Shown here in pieces: positions 24,045 to 31,681 of a stretch of 31,967 nt of DNA. Where the stretch lies: assembly GCA_964370375.1 (NCBI GenBank), contig CAYJIX010000023.1, forward strand, positions 1 through 31,967, read 5' to 3'. The notes beneath the pieces are model-generated. The model did no database searches. It was not told where the DNA came from and worked only from the letters and a program-made list of their open reading frames with translations. A program made the translations under genes and the position numbers. Source of the stretch: CAYJIX01 sp964370375. Its GTDB lineage: Bacteria; Desulfobacterota; Desulfovibrionia; Desulfovibrionales; Desulfovibrionaceae. Numbering within the stretch: position 1 is the first letter of the stretch; each line of letters opens with the position of its first letter.

Positions 24045-24607
24045 CCGTGTACCCGGGCACCTTTGACCCCTTAACCAACGGGCATGCTGGTATTATAAGG
24101 CGCGGCAGCAAAATGTTTGATCAAATCATTGTGGCTGTAGCAGCAGATACGCCCAAAACGCCGCTTTTTTCACTTGAAGAACGTGTGCAAATGACCCAAA
24201 AAGTTTTTGAAGGCGAGCCCAATATTATTGTAGAACCCTTTTCAGGCCTGCTTGTTGAATATGTGGCCAAGCGCGGCGCACAAGTGATTTTACGAGGATT
24301 ACGAGCTGTTTCAGACTATGAATACGAATTTCAAACGTTTTTAATGAACCGCAAATTGCAACCGTATCTGGAAACCGTCTTTTTGATTTCTGAATACCGC
24401 TGGCTGTACATAAGCTCAACCATCGTTAAAACCGTAACCAGCCTTGGGGGCGATGTAAGCGGCCTTGTGCCGGATCATATTTTAGAATGCCTTAAAAAGC
24501 ATTACGGGCAACCTCATGAGCCAATGGTGCCTGCCTTCATGTACCCCATGGAATCGTCAGAAGAACAAGTTATTAAGGCATTATTAAAAAAACCCATCGA
24601 TGATTGA
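24029..24607 (+). CDS. coaD: Phosphopantetheine adenylyltransferase
   Basis: A 192-aa enzyme of coenzyme A synthesis that joins ATP and 4'-phosphopantetheine to dephospho-CoA. The nucleotide-binding YPGTFDPLTNGH (about 8-19), LRGLRAVSDYEYEF and the C-terminal ISSTIVK (about 130-136) are intact. The protein is about 30 aa longer than the usual 160, with an extra tail (after KKHYGQP) that ends in acidic and hydrophobic residues. AGGA precedes the ATG. It overlaps rsmD and miaA. Confidence 0.95.
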   Translation: MAERIAVYPGTFDPLTNGHAGIIRRGSKMFDQIIVAVAADTPKTPLFSLEERVQMTQKVFEGEPNIIVEPFSGLLVEYVAKRGAQVILRGLRAVSDYEYEFQTFLMNRKLQPYLETVFLISEYRWLYISSTIVKTVTSLGGDVSGLVPDHILECLKKHYGQPHEPMVPAFMYPMESSEEQVIKALLKKPIDD

Positions 24608-25538
24608 TACTACGAACATGGATGCACAAAAACCTGTACTTTGTGTGATGGGCCCAACAGGTGCCGGCAAAAGCGCGACAGCACTTTTGCTTGCAGAAAA
24701 CCTCAATGGGGTTATCATCAACGCCGATTCAAGGCAGGTGTATCAAGATTTTTCTATCATTACAGCACGTCCTAACGCACAGGACGAAAGCCGTTGCCCT
24801 CATGAACTTTACGGTTTTTTGGCAACAGAAGATAAACTTTCGGCAGGACGCTGGGCCGCCCTTGCTGCACAGCGGATCCAAAACGCGCATGCACAAGGCA
24901 AAATGCCCATCTTGGTTGGCGGTACAGGTTTGTATATGAAGGCCTTGCTTGAAGGCATTGCCGAAATTCCAGCCATAGAACCTACTATCAGTGCAGCCCT
25001 TTTAAAGCGGTGCAGCCATGAAGGCGCGCCAAGCCTGCATGAGGAATTGTCAGGCATAGACCCTGACTATGCTGCCAAAATTCACCCCAATGACAAACAG
25101 CGTATAGTACGCGCCCTTGAAGTCTTTTACGGGACAGGCCAAACCTTTAGCGCATGGCATAAGCAAACACCGCCTGCGCCTGCTTGGTCTGTATTGCGCA
25201 TGGGCATAGGTCTTAGCTTGGCTGAGCTTGAGCCTATCTTACAGTTGCGAGTGGAGGCAATGCTTGAGCAAGGCGCCCTTGATGAAGCGCAAAAGGCCTT
25301 ACATGTATGCCCAAACATTAACGCGCCCGGCTGGTCAGGCATAGGCTGTGCTGAACTTGCAGCGCACCTACAGGGACGTATTGATTTGACTGAGGCAAAA
25401 AGACTGTGGATCGCCAATACCAGAGCCTATGCAAAACGCCAACTAACCTGGTTTAGAGGAGATGTCCGCATAGCATGGTTTGCGCCCAAGGACGAACAAG
25501 CGGTGCTTGCCCATGTGCGTTCTGCATGGGGATGCTGA
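24600..25538 (+). CDS. miaA: tRNA dimethylallyltransferase
   Basis: A 312-aa enzyme that adds a dimethylallyl group to adenosine 37 of tRNAs reading UNN codons. The P-loop GPTGAGKSA (about 18-26), INADSRQVYQDF (about 39-50), LVGGTGLYMKAL and the C-terminal TRAYAKRQLTWFR are typical. It overlaps coaD by 8 bases. The first ATG has no clear ribosome site; Met7 (24618) is an alternative. Last gene of the rsmD-coaD-miaA run. Confidence 0.94.
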   Translation: MIDTTNMDAQKPVLCVMGPTGAGKSATALLLAENLNGVIINADSRQVYQDFSIITARPNAQDESRCPHELYGFLATEDKLSAGRWAALAAQRIQNAHAQGKMPILVGGTGLYMKALLEGIAEIPAIEPTISAALLKRCSHEGAPSLHEELSGIDPDYAAKIHPNDKQRIVRALEVFYGTGQTFSAWHKQTPPAPAWSVLRMGIGLSLAELEPILQLRVEAMLEQGALDEAQKALHVCPNINAPGWSGIGCAELAAHLQGRIDLTEAKRLWIANTRAYAKRQLTWFRGDVRIAWFAPKDEQAVLAHVRSAWGC

Positions 25539-25545
25539 AAACAGC

Positions 25546-25565
25546 AGACAAAGCATGGTTTGTCT
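25546..25565 (+). terminator. Weak hairpin after miaA
   Basis: AGACAAA (25546-25552) pairs with TTTGTCT (25559-25565) around a 6-base loop, 7 bases after the miaA stop. It has low GC and only a broken T-run (TTGTTGCCTTTT), so it is a doubtful terminator. Confidence 0.35.
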
Positions 25566-25582
25566 TTGTTGCCTTTTAAGAA

Positions 25583-25735
25583 TTCAAAAAAGGCTGGATG
25601 CGCGGCAAGCGGATGATTTTTGGAGGCCCCACACCCACTTGGACTGTAGAGCCTTCTGGCTATAAAGATTGTGGATGCCCAAGTAGGCGAGGGTTCCCCC
25701 CCATGACAAGGCAAAAAGAGTTCGCTAACACCCAT
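25583..25735. repeat. Diverged long copy of the intergenic element, directly next to copy 3
   Basis: The left part (TTCAAAAAAGGCTGGATG, then AAGCGGATGATTTTTGGAGG) matches the left of copy 3 at 25798-25840, and the right part (GGGTTCCCCCCCATGAC, then AAAAAGAGTT and AACACCC) matches its core and right. About 70 bases between them (25626-25690) have no counterpart. The 380-base gap between miaA and the small ORF is thus filled by two related elements in tandem and no gene. Confidence 0.6.
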
Positions 25736-25790
25736 GTCTTTTTTACCTTTTTTGTATTTTGCCTTTTCCTCCAACAACCTTCATCCTGCA

Positions 25791-25918
25791 CAGGCTGTTC
25801 AAAAAGGGTTGGATGGTAGGAAGCGGATAATTTTGGGAGGGGAGTGGGGTTCTTCCCCCCCATGACCCGACAAAAATTGTCCAGCTGACACCCCAGACAG
25901 CCCTTTTGGGGCAGCCTG
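25791..25918 (-). repeat. Intergenic hairpin repeat element, copy 3
   Basis: A 128-bp element, the same length as copy 1, with ends CAGGCTGTTCAAAAAGGG (left) and GCCCTTTTGGGGCAGCCTG (right). In the sense of the 53-aa ORF it begins at the base after the TAA stop. The core GGGGTTCTTCCCCCCCATG, followed by ACCCGA, is shared almost exactly with the copy after groEL. The core can form a GGGG/CCCC hairpin. Confidence 0.85.
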
Positions 25919-26080
25919 TTAGTTTTTACCACGCCGCTTTGCTATGGTCAGTCCAGCCAGAGCACCGCCAATCATACCAAGGCCAAAGGCTTTTGGCAGA
26001 CTTTCGGTAATGCCAAAAAGTGCCAGCAATACGCCCAGGGAACCGCCAATAAGGATACCTCGAACAAGATAGTTTTTCAT
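25919..26080 (-). CDS. Small glycine-rich membrane protein, 53 aa
   Basis: Not recognised. Two hydrophobic segments (about 5-23, LVRGILIGGSLGVLLALFG, and about 29-45, AFGLGMIGGALAGLTIA) with regularly spaced glycines, and a basic end (KRRGKN). This is typical of small inner-membrane proteins with glycine-zipper helices. The ATG at 26080 is preceded by GGGGG (about 10 bases). The coding frame differs from a 70-codon shadow frame over the same DNA. It lies 67 bases after the proB stop on the same strand and may be co-transcribed. The stop codon abuts repeat copy 3. Confidence 0.7.
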   Translation of the reverse strand: MKNYLVRGILIGGSLGVLLALFGITESLPKAFGLGMIGGALAGLTIAKRRGKN

Positions 26081-26147
26081 AGGGTGAGCCCCCTGCACAA
26101 TCTCCGTTTACAAAAGCATTTTTCTTATGCTTTTTCACAAAAGCCGT

Positions 26148-27314
26148 TTACACAGCAGCATCGATCAACAAATTGTCACGGTGGATAACTTCAGCATAAT
26201 GGGCATCGCCTAAAAGGGCTTTGACCTCTTCGCGTTTTAATCCGCATATGCGCAAAATATCTGCCGCCGCATAATTGGAAAGGCCAACGCCGATATTTTT
26301 TCCGTTATGCACAATACGCACAAGGGTTCCTGCTGCAAAGGTGCCGTCAACGCTCAGGATACCGCCGGGCAAAAGGCTCCCCCCTTTGCTGGCAAGGGCA
26401 TGGGCTGCGCCGTCATCCACATGCACAGCATCTTGCGCTTCTGTTTGGTAGGCCAGCCAATATTTACGGCGCGAAACGGGGTGTTCCTCAGGGCGTACCC
26501 ATGTGCCAAATTCTTCCCCTGCAAGGGTTCGCGTGATCACATCAGGTTCATGCCCGGGAAGAATCAGGGTTGGCACGCCAAGCTGGGCTGCGCGTGTAGC
26601 AGACAAAAGTTTGGAATACATGCCGCCGCGCCCCACAGTGGTTTTGCCGCCACATAAGGAAGGAAGGTCAAGCGAGCGAATCTGCTCGATACAAGGCATG
26701 ATTTTTGCGTCAGGAGTTGTGAGGGGGTTGGCAGCAAACACCCCGTTTGTGGACGTTAAATTGATAAAAAGATCAGCCTCTGCCAAGTTTAACAATAAGC
26801 TTGACAAATTGTCGTTGTCGCTGAAACGGATTTCATCCACAGAAATGGTGTCGTTTTCATTGACCACAGGGATGGCGTTCCAGTTGAGCAAGTGGGCAAA
26901 GGTATTTCTGGCGTTTAAAAAACGCAGGCGGTCTTTTAAATCATCTCTGGTCAACAGAACCTGCGCAGAAATGGCGCCATGCCTTGCAAAAGCATTGTTG
27001 TACAAATGCATAAGGTGCCCTTGCCCAACGGCTGCGGCAGCTTGTTTTTCTGCCATGCTGGCAACCTGGATTCCCCTAGGATGCAAGACCGCTCGCCCTG
27101 AAGCCACAGCACCTGACGAAACAAGGATCACACGGCGTGGATTTTTCCCTTTGGCGTCCTGCAAGGCCACAATTTGCTTGACCAGATTTTCAAGGATATT
27201 CTCGTCAAGGACAGATCCGTTGGTTAAAACAGCACTTCCCACCTTAACGACAACACATTTGGCCTGAGCCAGACTTGCGCGTTTTTCCTCTTGCCAGCTA
27301 AGGGTCTTAGTCAT
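26148..27314 (-). CDS. proB: Glutamate 5-kinase
   Basis: A 388-aa enzyme for the first step of proline synthesis (glutamate to glutamyl phosphate). The kinase domain shows CVVVKVGSAVLTNG (about 20-33), ILVSSGAVASGR (about 64-75), NENDTIS (about 150), TSTNGVFAANP and the GKTTVGRGGMYSKL loop (about 223-236). A C-terminal PUA domain follows (about 290-388), as in the E. coli enzyme. The start at 27314 overlaps the obgE stop by 8 bases and has GGGAGA seven bases upstream; a 20-codon longer frame is unsupported. proA is not adjacent. Confidence 0.95.
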   Translation of the reverse strand: MTKTLSWQEEKRASLAQAKCVVVKVGSAVLTNGSVLDENILENLVKQIVALQDAKGKNPRRVILVSSGAVASGRAVLHPRGIQVASMAEKQAAAAVGQGHLMHLYNNAFARHGAISAQVLLTRDDLKDRLRFLNARNTFAHLLNWNAIPVVNENDTISVDEIRFSDNDNLSSLLLNLAEADLFINLTSTNGVFAANPLTTPDAKIMPCIEQIRSLDLPSLCGGKTTVGRGGMYSKLLSATRAAQLGVPTLILPGHEPDVITRTLAGEEFGTWVRPEEHPVSRRKYWLAYQTEAQDAVHVDDGAAHALASKGGSLLPGGILSVDGTFAAGTLVRIVHNGKNIGVGLSNYAAADILRICGLKREEVKALLGDAHYAEVIHRDNLLIDAAV

Positions 27315-28419
27315 CGTAGGTCTCCCGTGTGTACACAACTTCAATATCGGAAAAATCTTCTTCAGGGGCTTCAATTTCCTTAAAGTGCACTAAAGGTGCG
27401 TTCATCTCGTGGCTTGCGCGAAGGGCCCACATGGCAGCCACAACTTCTTCCACGCCTTCGCCTGTTTGCGCAGACATGAACATGATATCTTTGCCGTCAG
27501 CTTGTGCACGCTGGCGCAAGGCAAGAACCTCTCCATCAGAACGCAAGTCGGTTTTGTTGACAATGCATATCTGGTAACGATCCATCAAGGTTGCGTCAAA
27601 TTGGCTGAGCTCGTCATTGATAAGGTCAAAACCTGCCCAAGGAGCACTTTCAATATCAACGTCTTCAATGCTTAAAATATGAACTAAAAATCTGGTGCGC
27701 TCAACATGCTTTAAAAACCTATGACCAAGTCCCTGCCCTGTGTGCGCGCCTTCAATAAGTCCGGGGATATCAGCCACAACAAGGCGGACATCAGGGTCAA
27801 CCTCATCAATCATCACACCAAGGTTTGGCGTAAGCGTCGTAAAAGGATACGCGGCAATTTTAGGGCGAGCTGCAGAAATACGGCTGATAAACGTGGATTT
27901 ACCTGCATTTGGTAAACCAATTATGCCGGCATCTGCTAAAATTTTAAGCTCAAGGCGCAAGGATTTTTCCTCGCCCGGTTCCCCTTTTTGGGCAAAACGA
28001 GGCGCGCGCATGGTTGAGGATTTAAAATGCTCATTGCCCTTGCCCCCACGTCCGCCAGAGGCAATAAGATACAATTCGCCGGGGTCTGCAAGGTCAGCCA
28101 CAAGCACTTCGCCTTCTGCAGTTTGTTCAAAAACCTGCGTGCCCACAGGCAAGGCCAAAATGGTGTCCTCGCCTTTGCGCCCATAGCGTTGTCGCCCGGC
28201 TCCCCCTTGACCGTTTTCAGCCTCATACATTCGCTTTAAACGAAAATCGTACAGGCTTAACAGCTTTGATTCTGCCTGCATATAGACGTTGCCGCCGTCA
28301 CCGCCGGAACCACCGTCCGGCCCACCACGAGGAATAAATTTTTCCCGTCTGAACGACACGGCACCATTGCCACCTTTACCGGCTTTAACTTGAATGCTTG
28401 CTTCATCCACAAAACGCAT
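27307..28419 (-). CDS. obgE: GTPase Obg (ribosome assembly)
   Basis: A 370-aa essential GTPase that works in large-subunit assembly and stress control. The glycine-rich Obg fold occupies about 1-158 (KAGKGGNGAVSFRREKFIP, GGPDGGSGGDGG). The G domain starts with GLPNAGKSTF (about 166-175), with DIPGLIEGAH (G3) and NKTD (G4). After the G domain there are about 40 residues with acidic clusters. GGGGTG precedes the ATG. It follows rplU and rpmA in the classic order and overlaps proB. Confidence 0.97.
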   Translation of the reverse strand: MRFVDEASIQVKAGKGGNGAVSFRREKFIPRGGPDGGSGGDGGNVYMQAESKLLSLYDFRLKRMYEAENGQGGAGRQRYGRKGEDTILALPVGTQVFEQTAEGEVLVADLADPGELYLIASGGRGGKGNEHFKSSTMRAPRFAQKGEPGEEKSLRLELKILADAGIIGLPNAGKSTFISRISAARPKIAAYPFTTLTPNLGVMIDEVDPDVRLVVADIPGLIEGAHTGQGLGHRFLKHVERTRFLVHILSIEDVDIESAPWAGFDLINDELSQFDATLMDRYQICIVNKTDLRSDGEVLALRQRAQADGKDIMFMSAQTGEGVEEVVAAMWALRASHEMNAPLVHFKEIEAPEEDFSDIEVVYTRETYDD

Positions 28420-28480
28420 GTGTCACCCCAAAAAGAATCCCTCAACAAACGTTGAAAAAAGGCTATAAAACCAACACCAA

Positions 28481-28505
28481 AAGGGAAGGTATACTACCTT
28501 CCCTT
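28481..28505. promoter_or_regulatory. Perfect 11-bp hairpin between rpmA and obgE
   Basis: AAGGGAAGGTA (28481-28491), a 3-base loop and TACCTTCCCTT (28495-28505) form an uninterrupted stem. In the transcribed (minus) direction the following bases are TTGGTGTTGGTTTTA, a weak U-tract, so it could partly terminate after rpmA and lower obgE/proB expression, or be a processing site. Confidence 0.55.
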
Positions 28506-28544
28506 GAAAAAACGTGACACATTGAAGAATGTATCGTAAATGTA

Positions 28545-28817
28545 TTATGCGGACACCACGGGTACAATGTGTACACGTGTGTACTCTTTACGTTTGCGCG
28601 TAAAGGTTTCGTACTTCACAGTGCCGTCAATTTTGGCAAAAAGGGTGTAATCACGCCCCATGCCCACATTGGTACCGGGATATATCCTGGTGCCCAATTG
28701 ACGAATAAGGATGTTGCCTGCAAGCACCACCTGTCCGCCATAACGCTTCATACCGCGTCGTTGTCCATTACTGTCGCGGCCGTTACGTGAACTGCCGCCT
28801 GCTTTTTTATGTGCCAT
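28545..28817 (-). CDS. rpmA: 50S ribosomal protein L27
   Basis: A 90-aa ribosomal protein with the standard N-terminus MAHKKAGGSSRNGRDSNGQR, whose tail reaches the peptidyl transferase centre, and the conserved GNILIRQLGTRIYPGTNVG. The start at 28817 has AAGGAG nearby; a longer frame to 28847 is not real. Second gene after rplU. Confidence 0.97.
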   Translation of the reverse strand: MAHKKAGGSSRNGRDSNGQRRGMKRYGGQVVLAGNILIRQLGTRIYPGTNVGMGRDYTLFAKIDGTVKYETFTRKRKEYTRVHIVPVVSA

Positions 28818-28874
28818 GACAAATTCTCCTTTTTGCTCGACTTTCAAATACCCAAGGTATCTAAAAAAGAGACA

Positions 28875-29183
28875 CTAGGCCTGAATGGCGGTAATTTTAA
28901 GAGCCGTATAGTCTTGCCGATGGCCCTGTAGCTTGCGTGAATCGTTACGGCGCCATTTTTTGAATACTAAAATTTTATCACCGCGACCGTGTTCAACCAC
29001 AGTGGCAGTCACTTTAGCACCTTCAACATGAGGGGCACCTACACGCACATCATCCCCACCAAGCATAAGCACAGTATTGAGTGAAACCTCAGAGCCCACC
29101 TCTTCGGTCATTTTAGCTACTTTGATGCTCATGCCTTCTTCAACGCGGAATTGCTTTCCGCCAGCTTCTATAATCGCATACAT
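28875..29183 (-). CDS. rplU: 50S ribosomal protein L21
   Basis: A 102-aa ribosomal protein. MYAIIEAGGKQFRVEEG is the typical N-terminus and KWRRNDSRKLQGHRQDYTAL the typical RNA-binding end. GGAGGA precedes ATG 29183. First gene of rplU-rpmA-obgE-proB, with a clear sigma-70 promoter upstream. Confidence 0.97.
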   Translation of the reverse strand: MYAIIEAGGKQFRVEEGMSIKVAKMTEEVGSEVSLNTVLMLGGDDVRVGAPHVEGAKVTATVVEHGRGDKILVFKKWRRNDSRKLQGHRQDYTALKITAIQA

Positions 29184-29209
29184 GGATGTTCCTCCAAAAA
29201 AGAAGATGA

Positions 29210-29238
29210 TAAATAGCGTTTCCAAAAGGCCTTGTCAA
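29210..29238 (-). promoter_or_regulatory. Sigma-70 promoter of rplU-rpmA-obgE-proB
   Basis: On the minus strand the -35 is a perfect TTGACA (29233-29238) and the -10 is TATTTA (29210-29215), exactly 17 bases apart, giving a short leader before the rplU ribosome site. A perfect 14-base palindrome, GCCATCGCGATGGC (29249-29262), lies 10 bases upstream of the -35. The remaining 29263-29596 stretch is AT-rich, with one lone CAGGCTG end (29307-29313), an AT palindrome at 29423-29444 and the groES leader; I see no gene in it. Confidence 0.82.
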
Positions 29239-29544
29239 GCATTTTTATGCCATCGCGATGGCTGTTTTTTATATCCATTGGTATTCATGGTTTGTGACGA
29301 CTTTCGCAGGCTGTTGAGAACTTGTTATGACCTTTTGGAACCATTTTTTTCCAAAACGTCCTCATTTCCAAAAATTTTACGCTGTATTTTCATCTTATAG
29401 TTCATTGATTTTATTCTACATCATGTTTTTTTTTAAAAAAACATCAAAAAAATCTCGTTTTCCCCCTTCCCAAGCGCGAAGACAAGCTTATTTATCCGAT
29501 TGGGCAACGCCCACATGGTGTGCCTTTACGGTGCGCCCATCTCG

Positions 29545-29550
29545 TATAGT
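29545..29550 (+). promoter_or_regulatory. Candidate -10 of the groESL promoter
   Basis: GTATAGT resembles a -10 hexamer, and CCCATCT just before it (29536-29542) resembles a heat-shock sigma-32 -10, but no matching -35 is found for either. No CIRCE inverted repeat (TTAGCACTC-N9-GAGTGCTAA) is present, so HrcA control is not indicated. An inverted repeat TGGGC-aac-GCCCA lies at about 29501-29513. Confidence 0.3.
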
Positions 29551-29596
29551 AAAGAGATGCCAAAAAAACATATCTTATTTGGAGGAGATTGTTAAC

Positions 29597-29884
29597 ATGA
29601 GCTTGAAACCCTTAAATGATCGTGTCCTTGTGAAACGCTTGGAATCCGAGGAAAAGACCGCAGGCGGCCTGTACATCCCCGATACCGCCAAAGAAAAACC
29701 CTCACGCGGTGAAGTGGTAGCCGTAGGCCCCGGCAAACGCGCTGACGATGGCAAAGTTGTTCCCATGGCTGTTAAAGCAGGAGATATCGTGCTTTTTAAC
29801 AAATACGCCGGAACCGAAATCAAACTGGACAACGCTGACCACCTTGTTATGCGTGAAGACGATATTTTAGCCGTCATCTGCTAA
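29597..29884 (+). CDS. groS: Co-chaperonin GroES
   Basis: A 95-aa heptameric lid of the GroEL chaperonin. MSLKPLNDRVLVKRLESEEKTAG and the mobile-loop GGLYIPDTAKEKPSRGEVVAVGPG are typical. GGAGGAG lies about ten bases before the ATG. A much longer open frame from 29327 is only a read-through of the leader. 147 bp before groEL. Confidence 0.97.
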   Translation: MSLKPLNDRVLVKRLESEEKTAGGLYIPDTAKEKPSRGEVVAVGPGKRADDGKVVPMAVKAGDIVLFNKYAGTEIKLDNADHLVMREDDILAVIC

Positions 29885-29979
29885 CGTCCACATTCGCAAG
29901 GCTACGTTAAAATGCCCGAAAAAGCTTACGGCGATTCACTGTCTACGGCTATAATGGGTACTTACTTGTACAGTTACCG

Positions 29980-30006
29980 GAGCGCGTAAAAAAACGCTCT
30001 TGTTTT
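29980..30006 (+). promoter_or_regulatory. Small attenuator-like hairpin between groES and groEL
   Basis: GAGCG (29980-29984) pairs with CGCTC (29995-29999), followed by TTGTTTT. The stem is only 5 bp. A perfect TATAAT (29950-29955) upstream could be an internal groEL promoter, although its -35 (TTACGG) is poor. Together they could uncouple groEL from groES levels. Confidence 0.3.
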
Positions 30007-30031
30007 AAGAATCCTTAGGAGGAATTTGTAT

Positions 30032-31681
30032 ATGGCTTCCAAAGAAATTTTATTTGATGTTAAAGCTCGTGAAAAACTAGCTCGCGGTGTGGACAAATTG
30101 GCCAACGCCGTAAAAGTAACCCTCGGCCCCAAAGGCCGCAATGTGGTTATTGAAAAATCTTTTGGCGCACCTATCATCACTAAAGACGGCGTAACAGTAG
30201 CCAAAGAAATTGAACTTGAAGACAAGATTGAAAACATGGGCGCTCAAATGGTTAAGGAAGTTGCTTCCAAAACCAACGACAACGCAGGCGACGGCACCAC
30301 CACCGCCACTGTTTTGGCCCAAGCCCTGTACCGCGAAGGCGTCAAATTAGTCGCTGCCGGACGTAACCCCATGGCCATCAAGCGCGGCATTGATAAAGCT
30401 GTCAGCGCCATTGTTGGCGAATTTGAAAAGCTTGCCAAACCCACCAATGATCAAAAAGAAATCGCTCAAGTTGGCACCATTTCCGCCAATGACGACAGCA
30501 CCATCGGCAACATCATTGCCGAAGCCATGACCAAAGTGGGCAAAGAAGGCGTCATCACTGTTGAAGAAGCCAAAAGCCTTGATACCACACTTGAAGTTGT
30601 GGAAGGCATGCAGTTTGACCGTGGCTACCTTTCCCCCTATTTTGTGACCAATCCTGAAAAAATGGTTTGCGAACTTGATAACCCCTTCATTTTGTGCAAC
30701 GAAAAGAAAGTCGCCAATATGAAAGACTTGTTGCCCGTGCTTGAACAAGTTGCCAAAGTAAACCGTCCTTTGCTCATCATTGCTGAAGACGTGGAAGGCG
30801 AAGCCTTGGCTACTCTTGTGGTGAACAAACTTCGCGGCACCTTGCAAGTGTGTGCTGTTAAAGCTCCCGGCTTTGGCGAACGCCGCAAAGCCATGCTTGA
30901 AGACATTGCTGTCCTTACCGGCGGCGAAGCCGTGTTTGAAGACTGTGGTACCAAGCTTGAAACCTTGCCCTTGGCTGCCCTTGGCACTGCCAAGCGTGTG
31001 GTTGTCACCAAAGAAAACACCGTGATTGTTGACGGTGCCGGCAAAGCTGACGACATCAAAGCTCGCGTGCGTCAAATCCGTGCCCAGATTGAAGAAACCA
31101 CCTCTGAATATGACCGCGAAAAAATGCAAGAACGCCTTGCTAAACTCGCCGGCGGTGTTGCTGTTATCCATGTGGGCGCAGCCACTGAAACCGAAATGAA
31201 AGAAAAGAAAGACCGCGTAGAAGACGCTTTGAACGCCACACGCGCTGCTGTGGAAGAAGGCATCATCCCCGGCGGTGGCGTAGCCTTTGTGCGCTGTGTC
31301 AAAGCTCTTGATTCTGTCAAAACTGCTGACGACGACGAAATGGCCGGCATGAACATTGTGCGCCGCGCTGTTGAAGAACCTCTTCGCCTTATCGCCGAAA
31401 ACGCAGGCTTTGAAGGTTCCATCGTGGTAGAAAAAGTACGTGGCGGTAAAGACGGTTACGGCTTTAACGCTGCTACCGGCGAATACGAAGACCTTATCAA
31501 AGCAGGCGTCATTGATCCTAAAAAAGTGACCCGTACAGCTTTGCAAAACGCAGCTTCTGTTGCCTCCTTGCTCCTGACCACAGAATGTGCCATTGCCGAA
31601 CGTCCTGAACCCAAAAAGGACATGCCCATGGGCGGCGGCATGGGTGGTATGGGCGGTATGGGTATGGATGGCATGTACTAG
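30032..31681 (+). CDS. groL: Chaperonin GroEL
   Basis: A 549-aa chaperonin subunit forming the double heptameric ring for ATP-driven folding. VTLGPKGRNVVIEKSFG (nucleotide region), GDGTTTATVLAQ (about 86-97), the apical domain around 190-375, GGVAVIHVGAATE and GGGVAFVRC are as expected. It ends in the Gly-Met-rich tail GGGMGGMGGMGMDGMY. The start at 30032 is preceded by TAGGAGGA; an in-frame TTG two codons upstream is not the start. Its TAG stop directly abuts a repeat element. Confidence 0.98.
   Translation: MASKEILFDVKAREKLARGVDKLANAVKVTLGPKGRNVVIEKSFGAPIITKDGVTVAKEIELEDKIENMGAQMVKEVASKTNDNAGDGTTTATVLAQALYREGVKLVAAGRNPMAIKRGIDKAVSAIVGEFEKLAKPTNDQKEIAQVGTISANDDSTIGNIIAEAMTKVGKEGVITVEEAKSLDTTLEVVEGMQFDRGYLSPYFVTNPEKMVCELDNPFILCNEKKVANMKDLLPVLEQVAKVNRPLLIIAEDVEGEALATLVVNKLRGTLQVCAVKAPGFGERRKAMLEDIAVLTGGEAVFEDCGTKLETLPLAALGTAKRVVVTKENTVIVDGAGKADDIKARVRQIRAQIEETTSEYDREKMQERLAKLAGGVAVIHVGAATETEMKEKKDRVEDALNATRAAVEEGIIPGGGVAFVRCVKALDSVKTADDDEMAGMNIVRRAVEEPLRLIAENAGFEGSIVVEKVRGGKDGYGFNAATGEYEDLIKAGVIDPKKVTRTALQNAASVASLLLTTECAIAERPEPKKDMPMGGGMGGMGGMGMDGMY

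Noticed and set aside
25926..26138. A 70-codon minus-strand frame at the small-protein locus
   Set aside because: Its translation has many Trp, Cys and Tyr with no pattern, while the overlapping 53-codon frame gives two clean hydrophobic helices and a better start.
26503..27267. A 254-codon open frame antisense to proB
   Set aside because: Low-complexity Ser/Lys/Arg-rich translation of the reverse strand of a well-supported gene.
29423..29444. The T9A7 palindrome as a terminator
   Set aside because: It has no GC in the stem and lies between divergent genes with nothing to terminate; probably an AT-rich promoter-region feature.
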